DNA from: G963667915 sp965197385
Lineage (GTDB): Bacteria > Acidobacteriota > Vicinamibacteria > Vicinamibacterales > UBA823
Assembly (NCBI GenBank): GCA_965197385.1
Contig: CBDANA010000006.1
Location: 186,001 to 250,000, forward strand
Direction of reading: 5' to 3'
DNA length: 64,000 bases
Shown: positions 52,414-61,584 of the stretch, in pieces
Numbering within the stretch: position 1 is the first letter of the stretch
How the letters are laid out: each line of letters opens with the position of its first letter
Program-made: the position numbers and the translations under genes
Notes under the pieces: model-generated
Database searches by the model: none
The model's input: only the letters and a program-made list of their open reading frames with translations
What the model was told of the DNA's origin: nothing

Positions 52414-53479
52414 ATGACGGCCGCTACTCTCCCTCTCCAGCTGCGCCTGCTGACGGTTTCTGGCTGGGTGCATAGGCATCAGCAGGACGTTATCGCCTAC
52501 CAGGTCGAGGAGAACCGGGTCCTCAAAGAGCAGCTTGGTGGCCGGAAGCTCCGGCTGACTGACGATCAGCGTCGTCGACTGGCGGCGAGGGCCAGGCTCC
52601 TCGGGCGACGGGCGCTCGACGCCGTCGCCACGCTCGTCACCCCCGATACGTTGATGCGCTGGCATCGCCGTCTGATCGCCTGGAAGTGGACCTACGTGGC
52701 CCGGCGGGTGGGCCGGCCTGGCCTGACTGAGGCAGGCAATCAGCGACCTGATTGTCCGGATGGCTCGTGAGAACGACCGCTGGGGCTACTGCCGCATTCA
52801 AGGCGAACTGAGAAAGCTCGGGCATCGGGTGGCGGCAAGCACGATCGGCAAGGTGCTAAAGGACCACGGTATACGCCCGGCACCGGATCGGCCCACCTCG
52901 TGGCGAACGTTCTTGCGCGCGCATTGGGGCGAGGTAGCTGGCATGGACTTCTTCACGACAGCAGTGTGGACGCCGCTCGGGCTCACCACTGACTACATTC
53001 TCTTCCTCATCGATCTGAAGACCCGACGGGCTCACGTTGCGGGCCTCACGACGACGCCCGACGGGGCCTTCATGGCGCAGGTGGCCAGGCACCTGACCGA
53101 TCCGGAGGATGGGTTCCTTCGGGCGCACCATTTCGTAATCTGCGACCGCGACGCGAAGTTCACGGCGGAGTTCCGGCGCATCCTACAGGCCGTAGGCGTG
53201 CGGGTCATCCGGACCCCGAGGCAGGCCCCGAACTGCAACGCTCACGCGGAGCGATTTGTGCTGTCGATCACGTCCGAGTGTTTGAACCGGATGATGTTCT
53301 TCGGCGAAGCGTCGTTGCGTCGCGCTGTTGGAGCATACCTTCAGCACTACCACCGGGAGCGACCGCACCAGGGGCGCGGGAACGAGACGCTCGATTCCGC
53401 TCCGCGGTCCACGGAGGGGGAGCTTCGGTGCACTGAGCGACTCGGCGGCCTCCTCAAATATGACGCGGGAGCGGCGTAA
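52414..53479 (+). pseudogene. rve-type (IS3/IS481-like) transposase with a 4-bp insertion
   Basis: N-terminal part from the ATG at 52414 (LKEQLGGRKLRLTDDQRRRLA, TLVTPDTLMRWHRRLIAWKWTYV), then GGCA is duplicated near 52732 and the frame changes. The catalytic core continues from 52760: GMDFFTTAVWTPLG (Asp), HHFVICDRDAKFTAEFRRIL (Asp), NAHAERFVLSITSECLNRM (Glu), and ends with YHRERPHQGRGN. The same family appears at 63126-64000. Confidence 0.8.
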
Positions 53480-53481
53480 CG

Positions 53482-53829
53482 ATGGGCGCTATCAATCGGG
53501 CAGCTGTAATCATCCGACCGTTGCCACCCTACCTCGCCTGGGCCAAGCGAGACGACACCACTGATATCGCCGAGCCGGTCTTCGAGGACCTGCGACGGGC
53601 GCCTCACGTGTACCTCTTGCCGGAATACGGGGACGCCGACTCGGAACGGGAGATTCTGGACGACTTCTGGCCAGACCTGTTCGCGGCGATGTTGAACTGT
53701 TGGCTGACCGATGAGCAGCAGTGGCCAAAGAACCGGACGCCCCAGATGTTTGGAGCGTGGTTCGACCTCCAGATGTGTCCGGTGGTCGAGGATCTGCATG
53801 TGGATGAAGAGCTGGTCGAACTCGACTAG
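53482..53829 (+). CDS. hypothetical protein
   Basis: A 115-residue acidic protein from the ATG at 53482, two bases after the transposase stop. AAVIIRPLPPYLAWAKRDDTT, VYLLPEYGDADSEREILDDFWPDLFAAMLNCWLTDEQQWPKNRT and FDLQMCPVVEDLHVDEEL are conserved-looking, with no TM or signal. I believe similar small proteins occur widely in Proteobacteria and Acidobacteria, but no function is known to me. Confidence 0.65.
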   Translation: MGAINRAAVIIRPLPPYLAWAKRDDTTDIAEPVFEDLRRAPHVYLLPEYGDADSEREILDDFWPDLFAAMLNCWLTDEQQWPKNRTPQMFGAWFDLQMCPVVEDLHVDEELVELD

Positions 53830-54017
53830 AGCCGGACATGCGGCGATTCCAGATTCGCGGCGGCCCGATATTCGGATAGGACGCGCTCTTTTCTCATTTG
53901 GGATGCAGTCACGCTCGCCGCCTGACTCGAACTGAGATCACGACCCCGAGTACCGGCTCGCTCGACGAACGCTAACTTGACTGTGAGCATGATTCCCCTG
54001 CCTGTCGGGGTTGCTCA
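53830..54017. other. left non-coding end of the IS110 element and flank
   Basis: The element's left boundary is not resolved; GAGTACCGGCTCG at 53956 resembles CAGTACCGGCGAG just after the right end at 55178. IS110-group elements carry the guide RNA on this side, so the 60-150 bp before the transposase are a candidate. Confidence 0.35.
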
Positions 54018-55148
54018 GTGACACCGGTGGGTGCCGGTGGGCGCTGGCCTGACCCACACCCGGTGACGAACCACAGGACTATCCAGCCTGACGCGCGGAA
54101 GGTGATCGTCGGCGTGGACACCCACAAGCACGTCCACGTGGCCGTGGCGATCGACACGAGGGGGGTCCGCCTCGACGATCGATCGTGTGCCGCCGACTCA
54201 GACGGCTACCAACAGCTGATCACCTGGGCCGAGCGTCACGGCCGCATCGCCGCGTTCGGCATCGAGGGCACCGGCAGCTACGGGGCGGGACTCACTCGCG
54301 CGGTCCGGCGAGCCGGGCACCAGGTGCTCGAAGTGAACCGAGGCGACCGGCGCACACGTCGAATCGCCGGGAAGTCCGACCCCGTGGATGCCGAGACCGC
54401 CGCGCGGTCGGTTCTGGCGGGCCAATCGACCGCCATCCCGAAGACCGCGGACGGAGCGGTCGAGATGATGCGCCACCTCAAAGTCGCGCGCCGGACGGCG
54501 GTCAAAGCCCGCACCTCGGCGATGATCACGCTGAAGCAGATCGTCGTCACCGCGCCGCCCGCGCTGCGAGAGACCCTCAACCCGCTCGCCGACCAGGCGC
54601 TCCTCAAACGCTGCCGCGGATGGCGCTGCGGCACGATCGATACGCCGACCGCCTCGGCGAAACATACCCTCCGGGCGCTCGCCCGTCGCTGGTTCGCTCT
54701 CTCCGTCGAAATCGTGGACCACGACCGTCACGTGAGTCGACTCACCACCCAGACCTCACCGACGCTGCGTGAGGGCTTCGGCATCGGTGCCGACACCGCC
54801 GCCGAACTGCTGATCATCTTTGGCGACACCCCCGATCGGATTCATTCTGAAGCCGCCTTCGCCAAGCTTTGCGGGGCCTGCCCCATCCCGGCTTCGTCCG
54901 GGATGACGACGGGGCGCCACCGCCTCTACCGCGGCGGTCATCGCCAGGCCAACGCCGCGCTCCACCGGGCCGTCATCGTGCGGATGCGGTTCCACACACC
55001 AACCCTCAACTACGTCGAACGACGCACCGCCGAAGGGCGGCCCAAACGGGAGATCATCCGCTGTCTTAAACGCTTTCTCGCCCGCGAGATCTTTCAGCGC
55101 GTGATGGCAGACTACCGAGCGCGCCAAGCCGCAGACTTGGCGGCCTGA
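54018..55148 (+). CDS. IS110-family transposase
   Basis: A 376-residue, apparently intact protein. RuvC-like DEDD domain: VIVGVDTHKHVHVAVAID (Asp), FGIEGTGSYGAGLTRAV (Glu), GKSDPVDAETAARSVL (Asp pair). Transposase_20 domain: GADTAAELLIIFGDTPDRI, AFAKLCGACPIPASSGMTTGRHRLYRGGHRQANAALHRAVIVRMRFHTPT. The true start may be further in than the 54018 GTG, since the first 25 residues are not conserved. The right end is CTTGACATATAGGGGCGTCA at 55157-55176. It interrupts a tyrosine recombinase gene. Confidence 0.92.
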   Translation: MTPVGAGGRWPDPHPVTNHRTIQPDARKVIVGVDTHKHVHVAVAIDTRGVRLDDRSCAADSDGYQQLITWAERHGRIAAFGIEGTGSYGAGLTRAVRRAGHQVLEVNRGDRRTRRIAGKSDPVDAETAARSVLAGQSTAIPKTADGAVEMMRHLKVARRTAVKARTSAMITLKQIVVTAPPALRETLNPLADQALLKRCRGWRCGTIDTPTASAKHTLRALARRWFALSVEIVDHDRHVSRLTTQTSPTLREGFGIGADTAAELLIIFGDTPDRIHSEAAFAKLCGACPIPASSGMTTGRHRLYRGGHRQANAALHRAVIVRMRFHTPTLNYVERRTAEGRPKREIIRCLKRFLAREIFQRVMADYRARQAADLAA

Positions 55149-55176
55149 ACGACCGTCTTGACATATAGGGGCGTCA

Positions 55177-55430
55177 GTACCGGCGAGCATCACGTCGGCG
55201 ATTGACGCGCCGCGGCTGGTGAGCTCGCTCGCCAAACCTACCCGTCCCGAGTGCGCCGTCACCCGGCGCTCGATGCCGGCGGCCTCGGCTACGTCCGCCC
55301 ACCTGAGGGCGGAGACTTCAGACCGCCGCATCCTGCCCATAAATAGCAGCCCCGCGATCGCCATGGCGGGTACCGTTGGCCGGAACCGTTCACTGACGCC
55401 TGTTGACGCTCCTCCGCCGACGGCGTTACG
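55177..55430 (-). pseudogene. tyrosine recombinase C-terminal fragment, internally deleted
   Basis: Minus-strand codons read MAIAGLLFMGRMRRSEVSALRWADV, then directly IERRVTAHSGRVGLASELTSRGASIADVMLAG. The catalytic Arg (MRRSEV) and the HSGR box are present but the region between is deleted, and the Tyr-containing end is lost at the IS110 right end. It may be the other half of the recombinase family seen at 51909. Confidence 0.7.
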
Positions 55431-55608
55431 CTGATGGTCAGGCGGGGCCGCACACCTTGCGGGCGGGATACCCGTCGGGCTGGGGCGCAGGCGGTGGAAT
55501 TGCTCCACCCGACTGTCATGATCGATCATCCCGTCACCCGGCCGTTATTCCTGCGGCGGGCGGTTCCAGCACCTACTCGGTGCCTGCCGATAAGGAGGTT
55601 TGTTTACC

Positions 55609-56343
55609 ATGAGTCAGGCGCAAGACAAGTGGCACCTGTACGGGGGACGCGACCCCCGCCGTCTCCCTTCGTACACGACCCGGGAGGCGGCGCGGTACGT
55701 GCGGCTTCCGCTTCGCACGGTGCAGAATTGGGCGTTCGGGTTCCGCACGTATGGCGGAGTTCCTCTCATTCACATTGCAGATCCAGAGCGTCATCTGTTG
55801 TCTTTCTGGAACGTGGCCGAGTTGCACGTGCTTGGGGCACTCCGTCGGTATCACCGGATTTCGCCGACGAAACTGCGTGTCGCCATTCGCTACCTGGAGG
55901 AAACGTTCAAGAGCCACCACCCCTTGCTGACTGCCCGCATGCTCACGGATGGCGTTTCAGTTTTCGTCGAAAAAACCGGCGCGCTGATGAACCCGACCAA
56001 GAGTGGCCAACTGGCGATGCGGGCATTGATGGAGGCCCATCTGCACCGCATCGATCAGGACGTCGATGGCTTGGCCATTCGCCTCTTCCCGTTCGTTCGT
56101 CACGATCCCCAGACGGCCCGTTCGTTGGAAATGCTGCCCCACGAGCCGAAGATTATTTCGCTCGATCCGCGGGTGCGGTTTGGCCGGCCCGTCATCGCGG
56201 GTACCAGTATTCCCACCGAAGAGGTAGCGGAGCGGTTCCGCGCCGGCGACACCTGCCGACAATTGGCTAACGAGTATGGCCGGCCGCCGCGCCAAATCGA
56301 AGAAGCGATCCGGTGCGAGCTCACGCTCGACCACGCCGCCTGA
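55609..56343 (+). CDS. DUF433 antitoxin-like protein with N-terminal MerR-like HTH
   Basis: A 244-residue protein. The ATG at 55609 has AAGGAGG ten bases upstream. Residues 15-75 look like a MerR-type helix-turn-helix (SYTTREAARYVRLPLRTVQNWAFG). Residues 180-235 are a DUF433 domain (ISLDPRVRFGRPVIAGTSIPTEEVAERFRAGDTCRQLANEYGRPPRQIEEAIRCEL), the antitoxin side of many PIN-type pairs. The gene overlaps the toxin-like gene by 68 bases. It likely represses its own promoter. Confidence 0.8.
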   Translation: MSQAQDKWHLYGGRDPRRLPSYTTREAARYVRLPLRTVQNWAFGFRTYGGVPLIHIADPERHLLSFWNVAELHVLGALRRYHRISPTKLRVAIRYLEETFKSHHPLLTARMLTDGVSVFVEKTGALMNPTKSGQLAMRALMEAHLHRIDQDVDGLAIRLFPFVRHDPQTARSLEMLPHEPKIISLDPRVRFGRPVIAGTSIPTEEVAERFRAGDTCRQLANEYGRPPRQIEEAIRCELTLDHAA

Positions 56344-56749
56344 CCACCCGTACGAGTTTTTCATTGATGAGTGCGTGGCGGCCCGCCCCGTCGCGGCTAT
56401 GTTGCTCGCCCAGGGCCATCTCGCGCACGTGCAGTACGACACCTTCGGGAGTGGTACGCCAGATCTCGAGTGGCTCCCCAAGGTCGGCGCTCGGGGCTGG
56501 ATTCTGATCACGAAGGACAAGCAAATTCGAAAGCGCGAGATCGAGCTCCACGCCCTGCGCCAAGAACGTGTCAGGGCGTTCGTGCTGACGGCTGCCGGAT
56601 TGACGGGACACGAACAAGCTCGCGTACTTGAGCGTGCGCTTCCCGCCATGCTTCGTTTGTTGCGACGGCAGGCAGCAACGTTCGTGGCACGCGTAACCGC
56701 GGGGTCTCATGTCGAGATTATCGAGTGGCACAAGAACGTCCGTGACTGA
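56276..56749 (+). CDS. PIN-like (DUF5615-type) toxin
   Basis: 157 residues from the ATG at 56276, though a start nearer 56340 would fit the conserved beginning better. YEFFIDECVAARPVAAMLLAQGH holds the first acidic strand (D, E), WILITKDKQIRKREIE the second Asp, and RVRAFVLTAAGLTG the next strand. The fold resembles PIN/Mut7-C RNases. Paired and overlapping with the DUF433 gene, it should form a type II toxin-antitoxin module. Confidence 0.75.
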   Translation: MAGRRAKSKKRSGASSRSTTPPDHPYEFFIDECVAARPVAAMLLAQGHLAHVQYDTFGSGTPDLEWLPKVGARGWILITKDKQIRKREIELHALRQERVRAFVLTAAGLTGHEQARVLERALPAMLRLLRRQAATFVARVTAGSHVEIIEWHKNVRD

Positions 56750-57126
56750 ATCAGCGACTATCGGATGGCAGCCTGCCGGAGTCTTGACTCGGAAGCACGA
56801 CGTAGCGACCGTCGGACCGCCGCGTCAAGTCCAATCACGTCGCCGCCCCTCCCGATCCGGACGAACTGGTTGAGGTCTAGCTAGGGAGGGAGTGCCGAAT
56901 CGATACCATTCGATCCGCTCGATCCGCCGTCGCCGAAGGATGCCGCCGAGTTCACCACCGTTGCGGAAGGGAAAACAAGGCCGACCGCGGCCGGCTTGTT
57001 AGTACGGTTCTCCCGTGCCGTGCTCTTTCGCTCGACGTATGCAAGACATAGAATCAGACACGTGATACGACACACGGCGGCGCTCGCAGGAAGGCGACAT
57101 CGCCCTCCTGTCCCAAACGACCGTTT
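56750..57126. other. non-coding stretch after the toxin gene
   Basis: No gene is convincing. The sequence between 57050 and 57126 looks like a decayed end of an IS1182-type element (ATACGACACACGG, then ACGACCGTTTACGACAC). Confidence 0.35.
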
Positions 57127-57182
57127 ACGACACAGGCGGATCGGCGACGCCCGCGTCTCGAAGGGGCGGACGGCTCCCAGGT
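57127..57182 (+). pseudogene. serine resolvase 5' remnant after an IS1182-type end
   Basis: CCGTTTACGACACAGGCGGA followed by TCGGCGACGCCCGCGTCTCG and GCGGACGGCTCCCAG parallels 60099-60157, the IS1182 end plus first codons of the resolvase. ATG has become AGG and two Gs are inserted. Only about 45 bases of coding sequence remain. Confidence 0.65.
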
Positions 57183-57218
57183 CATAGTGAAACTCTTCGC
57201 CGCGCGCGGACGGCTCCG

Positions 57219-58229
57219 ATGATATCCAGAACATGGATCCTGCTTGCGGCACTCGTGTGGGGAGGCCCCGCTGGCGCACACGCGCAATCCTGGTCAGCCA
57301 GCCGTGTCGACAGCCACGCGCCGCTCGGCGTGATGGAGGACCATCCCCACGAGGCCGGTGAGTGGATGCTGTCGTTCCGTGCTATGCGGATGGTGATGGA
57401 CGGCAACCGCACCGACACCGCCCGAGTCCCGGCCGATGGCGTGCTGGTCGACTATCCCGTCACACCGCTGCGGATGCCCATGGACATGTACATGGTGGGC
57501 GCCATGTACGCACCCACCGATCGCCTGACGCTGGTGGGCATGGTGCCTGTGCTGGACATCTCGATGGATCATCGGACGCGAACGGGCGTGGAGTTCACGA
57601 CCGAGTCCGGCGGAATCGGCGACGTCAAGATGTCGGCCCTGGTTGGCGTGGCCGCGGGCGCGCGCCAGCGGGCGCACCTACACCTGGGCGTGAGCGCACC
57701 GACCGGCTCGATCGACGAGCGGGGCGAGACCCCCGACGCCACCAACGTCCGGCTGCCCTATCCCATGCAGGTCGGCAGCGGCACCTGGAACGTGCTGCCT
57801 GGACTGACCTACCTCGGCCAGACCGACGCCTGGTCATGGGGCGCGCAGGCCATCGGGACCGTGCGTCTTGGCGAGAACGAGTACGACTACGCGCTCGGCC
57901 ATCGAGTCTCGACGACCGCGTGGTTCTCAAGGCGGCTCTCCGAGAGCGCCAGCGCCTCGCTGCGGCTGGGCGTCGACAGGTGGGGCAACATCTCGGGCAC
58001 CGACCCAGAACTGCATCCGAGAATGGTGCCGACGGCTGACCCGGCCAGACGCGCCGGCAGCCGCGCGAACCTCGGCGTCGGCATCAACCTCTACGGCGCC
58101 GGCGACACGCTGTCAGGGCATCGCTTTGCGCTGGAGATCCTGGTGCCCGTGTATCAGACCCTCGCCGGCCCGCAACTTGAGACAGATTGGACCGTGGTCG
58201 TTGGCTGGCAGAAGGCCTTCGCGCCCTGA
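57219..58229 (+). CDS. outer-membrane beta-barrel protein (transporter-like, Phenol_MetA_deg type)
   Basis: A 336-residue protein. Signal peptide ISRTWILLAALVWGGPAGAHAQ. The mature part has the strand pattern of MetA-pathway/heavy-metal-associated outer-membrane proteins: EWMLSFRAMRMVMDGN, MPMDMYMVGAMYAPTDRLTLVGMVPVLDISMDH, VHLGVSAPTGSI-type strands and a final TDWTVVVGWQKAFAP. The methionine-rich MDMYM segment is typical of relatives beside copper-resistance genes. No such genes are present here, so the substrate is open. GCGGACGGCTCCG before the ATG repeats part of the resolvase remnant. Confidence 0.75.
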   Translation: MISRTWILLAALVWGGPAGAHAQSWSASRVDSHAPLGVMEDHPHEAGEWMLSFRAMRMVMDGNRTDTARVPADGVLVDYPVTPLRMPMDMYMVGAMYAPTDRLTLVGMVPVLDISMDHRTRTGVEFTTESGGIGDVKMSALVGVAAGARQRAHLHLGVSAPTGSIDERGETPDATNVRLPYPMQVGSGTWNVLPGLTYLGQTDAWSWGAQAIGTVRLGENEYDYALGHRVSTTAWFSRRLSESASASLRLGVDRWGNISGTDPELHPRMVPTADPARRAGSRANLGVGINLYGAGDTLSGHRFALEILVPVYQTLAGPQLETDWTVVVGWQKAFAP

Positions 58230-58361
58230 GCACGGAGCGCTTGGCTTAGTCGTCTCGCTCTGGCCCGCGCGATCGCTGCTCAATGTTCTGCCGGAGCTGG
58301 TTCAGGCCTGCGCCAACAGGGCGGCGAGCGTCTTGTAGTCCCGGCAGGCGCCCTCGCCCGC
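58230..58361. other. 3' flank of the outer-membrane gene
   Basis: No gene is recognised before the IS1182 left end at 58362. Confidence 0.35.
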
Positions 58362-60110
58362 GTGTCGTAAACGACCCAGACCGTGTGAAAAGTCCAAGTC
58401 GTGGGTCGCTGATCCGGCAGCATCGAGGCTTGAGCACGGTGGCGGGCTCGCGACCGCGGCGCCGATCAGTCGGGGCGTCAGTCGTGTCGGTCGCGTGAGG
58501 GACTGCTGCGATCGCCTGACGGCCAGATTCGGGCTGATTGTCGCCCTGGAAGCGGGCGAAATAGGGGTTCAGCCGGCTGCCGCGGCGATCATCGCGGGAA
58601 GTCCCGCGAGATTGATCGCGCGTCGCATGTTGTAGGCCAAGGCGGTGAGGCTGAACTCCCCGCGGACGTTGTCGAGTCGACGCGTCAGGAACGCGCCCTG
58701 GCCCATCCACTGCTTGATCGACCCGAAGGGATGTTCGACGGACTCCCGACGACGGTCCATCACCTCGGGCCGAGCCGCGAGGCGAGCCGCCATCCGATCC
58801 ATCGTGGCTTCGTTCTCGTAGCGGACGAGCCGTCGGTGGGTGCCTTTGGTGCATCGGTCGCGTCGATCGCAGGACCGGCAGGCTGCGCGATTACCGTAGC
58901 TGATCACCCAGATCCCGTCGCGGGTCTTGCCGGCCCTGCCCCGATACAAGGGCACCAGACGCTGGCCAGCCGGACAACGGTAGGTGTCGGTTGCGGCGTC
59001 GTACTGGAACTCGGACTTGGTAAAGTGGCCGCTGCTCCTGGCTGGGCTTCTATCGGGCTTCGGCACGAAGGGCGTGATCCCCCCAGCTTCGCAGTCCTCC
59101 ATGTCCTCGATCTTGTAGTAGCCGCCGTCCGCGACCGCATCGAGCTCGTCGACAGCGAGGTTCTGCCGCGCCGCGGTGGCCGTCTCCGCCAGCAGGCCGA
59201 GGTCCGAGACCTTGCTGTGGACCTGCTGCTCGGCGATCAGGTTGTGCTTGCTGTCGACCGCGATCTGGACGTTGTAGCCCACGCCGACCCGTGTCCCGGA
59301 GTGCATCGACCGGGAGTCCGGATCCGTAAGCGACAGCTGTGCCTCCCCGGTCTCGTCCAGCTTCTGCCGATGGCCCTCCAAGGTCTCCTTGCGTTTGCGG
59401 ATCGACGCGATCTTGTCCTGAAGGTCCGCTACGGAGTTCCCTCCACCGCTGGCTGCGTTCGCATCGGCCTCGTTCATCTGTTCGAGGTAGCGTTCCAGCT
59501 GGTCGTCGATGCGCTGCAGGTCCCTCTTCAACGTGGCTCGCGTGAAGTTGCGGTCACGGTTGTTCACCGCCTTGATGCGCGTGCCGTCCACCGCGATCAA
59601 CTCGCGCCCGTACAGGTCAAGTTCTCGGCATAGCCGCACGAACTCCCGAAAGACCTGCCGGAAGGCGCTCCGGTTGTCGCGGCGGAAGTCGGCGATCGTC
59701 TTGAAGTCGGGGCGAAGCTGGCGCAGCAGCCAGATCACCTCCAGGTTGCGGTGCGTCTCGACCTCCAGGCGCCGGCTGGACCGAACACGGTTGAGATACC
59801 CGTAGATGTAGAGCTTCAGCAGATCCGCAGGATCGTAGCCCGGGCGGCCCTTGTCGTTGGGCCGAACGCGCTGGAACCCCGTCTCCTCGAGATCGAGGCT
59901 ATCGACGAAGGCATCAATGAAACGGACCGGGTTGTCCGGCCCCACATAATCGTCCACAGCGTCGGGGAGAAGCAGAAGCTGGGAACGGTCTTCACCGGAT
60001 ATGTGTCCCATGCCGCATTTTACCGAACGCCGTGGTGACTCGCCGCTGGCTGATCGACCCTAAGCACTCCTGTCGACGACTTTTCACACGGTCTGGACCG
60101 TTTACGACAC
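58362..60110 (-). mobile_element. IS1182-family insertion sequence
   Basis: The ends are GTGTCGTAAACGACCCAGAC at 58362 and, inward from 60110, GTGTCGTAAACGGTCCAGAC, each followed by CGTGTGAAAAGTC. One transposase gene lies between with about 200 bp of non-coding DNA on its 3' side. The right end is directly followed by the resolvase ATG at 60111. Confidence 0.85.
58569..60011 (-). CDS. IS1182-family transposase
   Basis: A 480-residue intact protein. The N-terminal DUF772-type domain (YVGPDNPVRFIDAFVDSLDLEETGF, RPGYDPADLLKLYIYGYLNRVRSSRRLE), then LIAVDGTRIKAVNNRDRNFT (first Asp), a charged coiled coil, GYNVQIAVDSKHNLIAEQQVHSKVSDLGLL and VADGGYYKIEDMEDCEAGG (second Asp), a zinc-binding CRSCDRRDRC, and RRESVEHPFGSIKQWMGQGAFLTR with the catalytic Glu. 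Confidence 0.95.
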   Translation of the reverse strand: MGHISGEDRSQLLLLPDAVDDYVGPDNPVRFIDAFVDSLDLEETGFQRVRPNDKGRPGYDPADLLKLYIYGYLNRVRSSRRLEVETHRNLEVIWLLRQLRPDFKTIADFRRDNRSAFRQVFREFVRLCRELDLYGRELIAVDGTRIKAVNNRDRNFTRATLKRDLQRIDDQLERYLEQMNEADANAASGGGNSVADLQDKIASIRKRKETLEGHRQKLDETGEAQLSLTDPDSRSMHSGTRVGVGYNVQIAVDSKHNLIAEQQVHSKVSDLGLLAETATAARQNLAVDELDAVADGGYYKIEDMEDCEAGGITPFVPKPDRSPARSSGHFTKSEFQYDAATDTYRCPAGQRLVPLYRGRAGKTRDGIWVISYGNRAACRSCDRRDRCTKGTHRRLVRYENEATMDRMAARLAARPEVMDRRRESVEHPFGSIKQWMGQGAFLTRRLDNVRGEFSLTALAYNMRRAINLAGLPAMIAAAAG

Positions 60111-60557
60111 ATGCTGATCGGCTACGCACGCGTCTCAAAGGCGGACGGCTCCCAGTCGCTGGACCTGCAGCGCGACGCCCTGCGAGCCGAGGGCGTCGAG
60201 GCCGTCAACGTCTATCACGATTTCGCGTCCGGCGTCCGCGACGACCGCCCGAGACTCGACAGTTACGTGCGCGCGCTCCGGACGGGCGACGTGCTCGTCG
60301 TCTGGAAGCTCGACCGCCTCGGCCGCACCCTCGCCCACCTGGTCAACACCGTGCAGGACCTGTCAGCCCGCGGCGTGGGCCTGCGGGTGCTTACCGGTCA
60401 AGGCGCGCAGATCGACACCACCGCCGCCGGCCGCCTCGTGTTCGGCATCTTCGCGGCGCTGGCCGAGTTCGAGCGGGAGCTGATCCGCGAACGCACTCTG
60501 GCCGGGCTCACGGCCGCGCGGGCGCGCGGCCGCAAAGGCGGGGCGTTGGTGCGCTGA
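60111..60557 (+). CDS. serine resolvase/invertase, C-terminus lost to an IS5 element
   Basis: 148 residues. The catalytic domain is complete: MLIGYARVSKADGSQSLDLQRDAL with Ser9 as nucleophile, GDVLVVWKLDRLGRTLAHLVNTV (Arg pair), GRLVFGIFAALAEFERELIRERT. After RGRKGG the frame enters the IS5 left end (GGGCGTTGGTGCGC) and stops, so the C-terminal HTH DNA-binding domain of about 40 residues is missing. The start codon touches the IS1182 end, so the native promoter is gone. Probably inactive in recombination. Confidence 0.85.
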   Translation: MLIGYARVSKADGSQSLDLQRDALRAEGVEAVNVYHDFASGVRDDRPRLDSYVRALRTGDVLVVWKLDRLGRTLAHLVNTVQDLSARGVGLRVLTGQGAQIDTTAAGRLVFGIFAALAEFERELIRERTLAGLTAARARGRKGGALVR

Positions 60558-60626
60558 TTCAGCGCGGTGGGCGAGCAGTGGCCGGCATGTTGACCATCGC
60601 GACCGCTGGCGGGTCATGATCTCGAT

Positions 60627-61571
60627 GTGAAGTCGAGAGTGCATCCGAAGTACAAGACAAAGTATCGCGTCGGGAACTGGGCCGAGTACGACGGAGCCCT
60701 CGTGCGGCGAGGCGACGTCACCCTCTGGCTCACGCCCGACGCGATCGCCACGTGGGCAGCGGCTGGCGTCGGCAGGCGGAGCGGGCAACTCCAGTATTCC
60801 GATCTCGCCATCGAAACCGCCCTGACGCTCAGTCTCATCTTCCACTTACCGTTGCGTCAGACCGAGGGCTTCTTGACATCGATCTTCGGGATGCTGGGCG
60901 TCGATCTCACGGCACCCGATCACACCACGCTCTCGCGACGCGGTCAGCATCTCGCCCTCGCGCTTCGGCGCGCCCGCCCGGGCACCAGCCTGCACCTCAT
61001 CGTTGACAGCCCCGGACTGTCCATCGTCGGCGAAGGTGAGTGGGCCGCGGCGAAACATGGGGGCCGAGGGCGACGCGGCTGGAGGAAGCTCCATCTCGGC
61101 GTGGACGGGTCCCGTGTGATCGTGGCCTGCGCGCTGACTGAGCCGACGGCCGATGACGCGATTACGGGGATCAGTCTGGTCGACGAGGTGGATGGACACC
61201 TCACCAGAGTGACGGCGGATCCGGCCTACGACACGCTCGCGTTCTATGGTGCGGCCGGTGCGCGAGGGGCGAGGGTCGTGGTGCCGCCGACCAAGACCGC
61301 GTCGTTGTCTCGACGGGGCGCCCGATCAGGTGCCCGCGATCGGACGATCAGGAGGGTGAAGGCGCTCGGACGGCGACGGTGGAAGAAGGCGTCTGGTTAC
61401 CATCAGCAAGCGCGCGTGGAGAATACGTTCTTCCGGTACAAGTCGATCGTCGGCGACTGTCTTCGGGCACGCAGTTCATCGGGGCAACGGCGTGAGGCCG
61501 TGCTCGCGTGTAACGTTCTGAACCGGATGACCGAGCTTGGCAGACCCGTCTCGTACCGCATCGGTAGGTGA
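60627..61571 (+). CDS. IS5-family transposase
   Basis: A 314-residue intact DDE transposase: MKSRVHPKYKTKYRVGNWAEYDGALVRRGDVTLWL, LQYSDLAIETALTLSLIFHLPLRQTEGFL, DHTTLSRRGQHL, then SLHLIVDSPGLSIVGEGEW (Asp), RVTADPAYDTLAFYGAAGARGARVVVPP (second Asp) and YHQQARVENTFFRYKSIVGD (Glu). The truncated relative at 45686 differs at many residues. Confidence 0.93.
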   Translation: MKSRVHPKYKTKYRVGNWAEYDGALVRRGDVTLWLTPDAIATWAAAGVGRRSGQLQYSDLAIETALTLSLIFHLPLRQTEGFLTSIFGMLGVDLTAPDHTTLSRRGQHLALALRRARPGTSLHLIVDSPGLSIVGEGEWAAAKHGGRGRRGWRKLHLGVDGSRVIVACALTEPTADDAITGISLVDEVDGHLTRVTADPAYDTLAFYGAAGARGARVVVPPTKTASLSRRGARSGARDRTIRRVKALGRRRWKKASGYHQQARVENTFFRYKSIVGDCLRARSSSGQRREAVLACNVLNRMTELGRPVSYRIGR

Positions 61572-61584
61572 CGGGTGTACGTCG

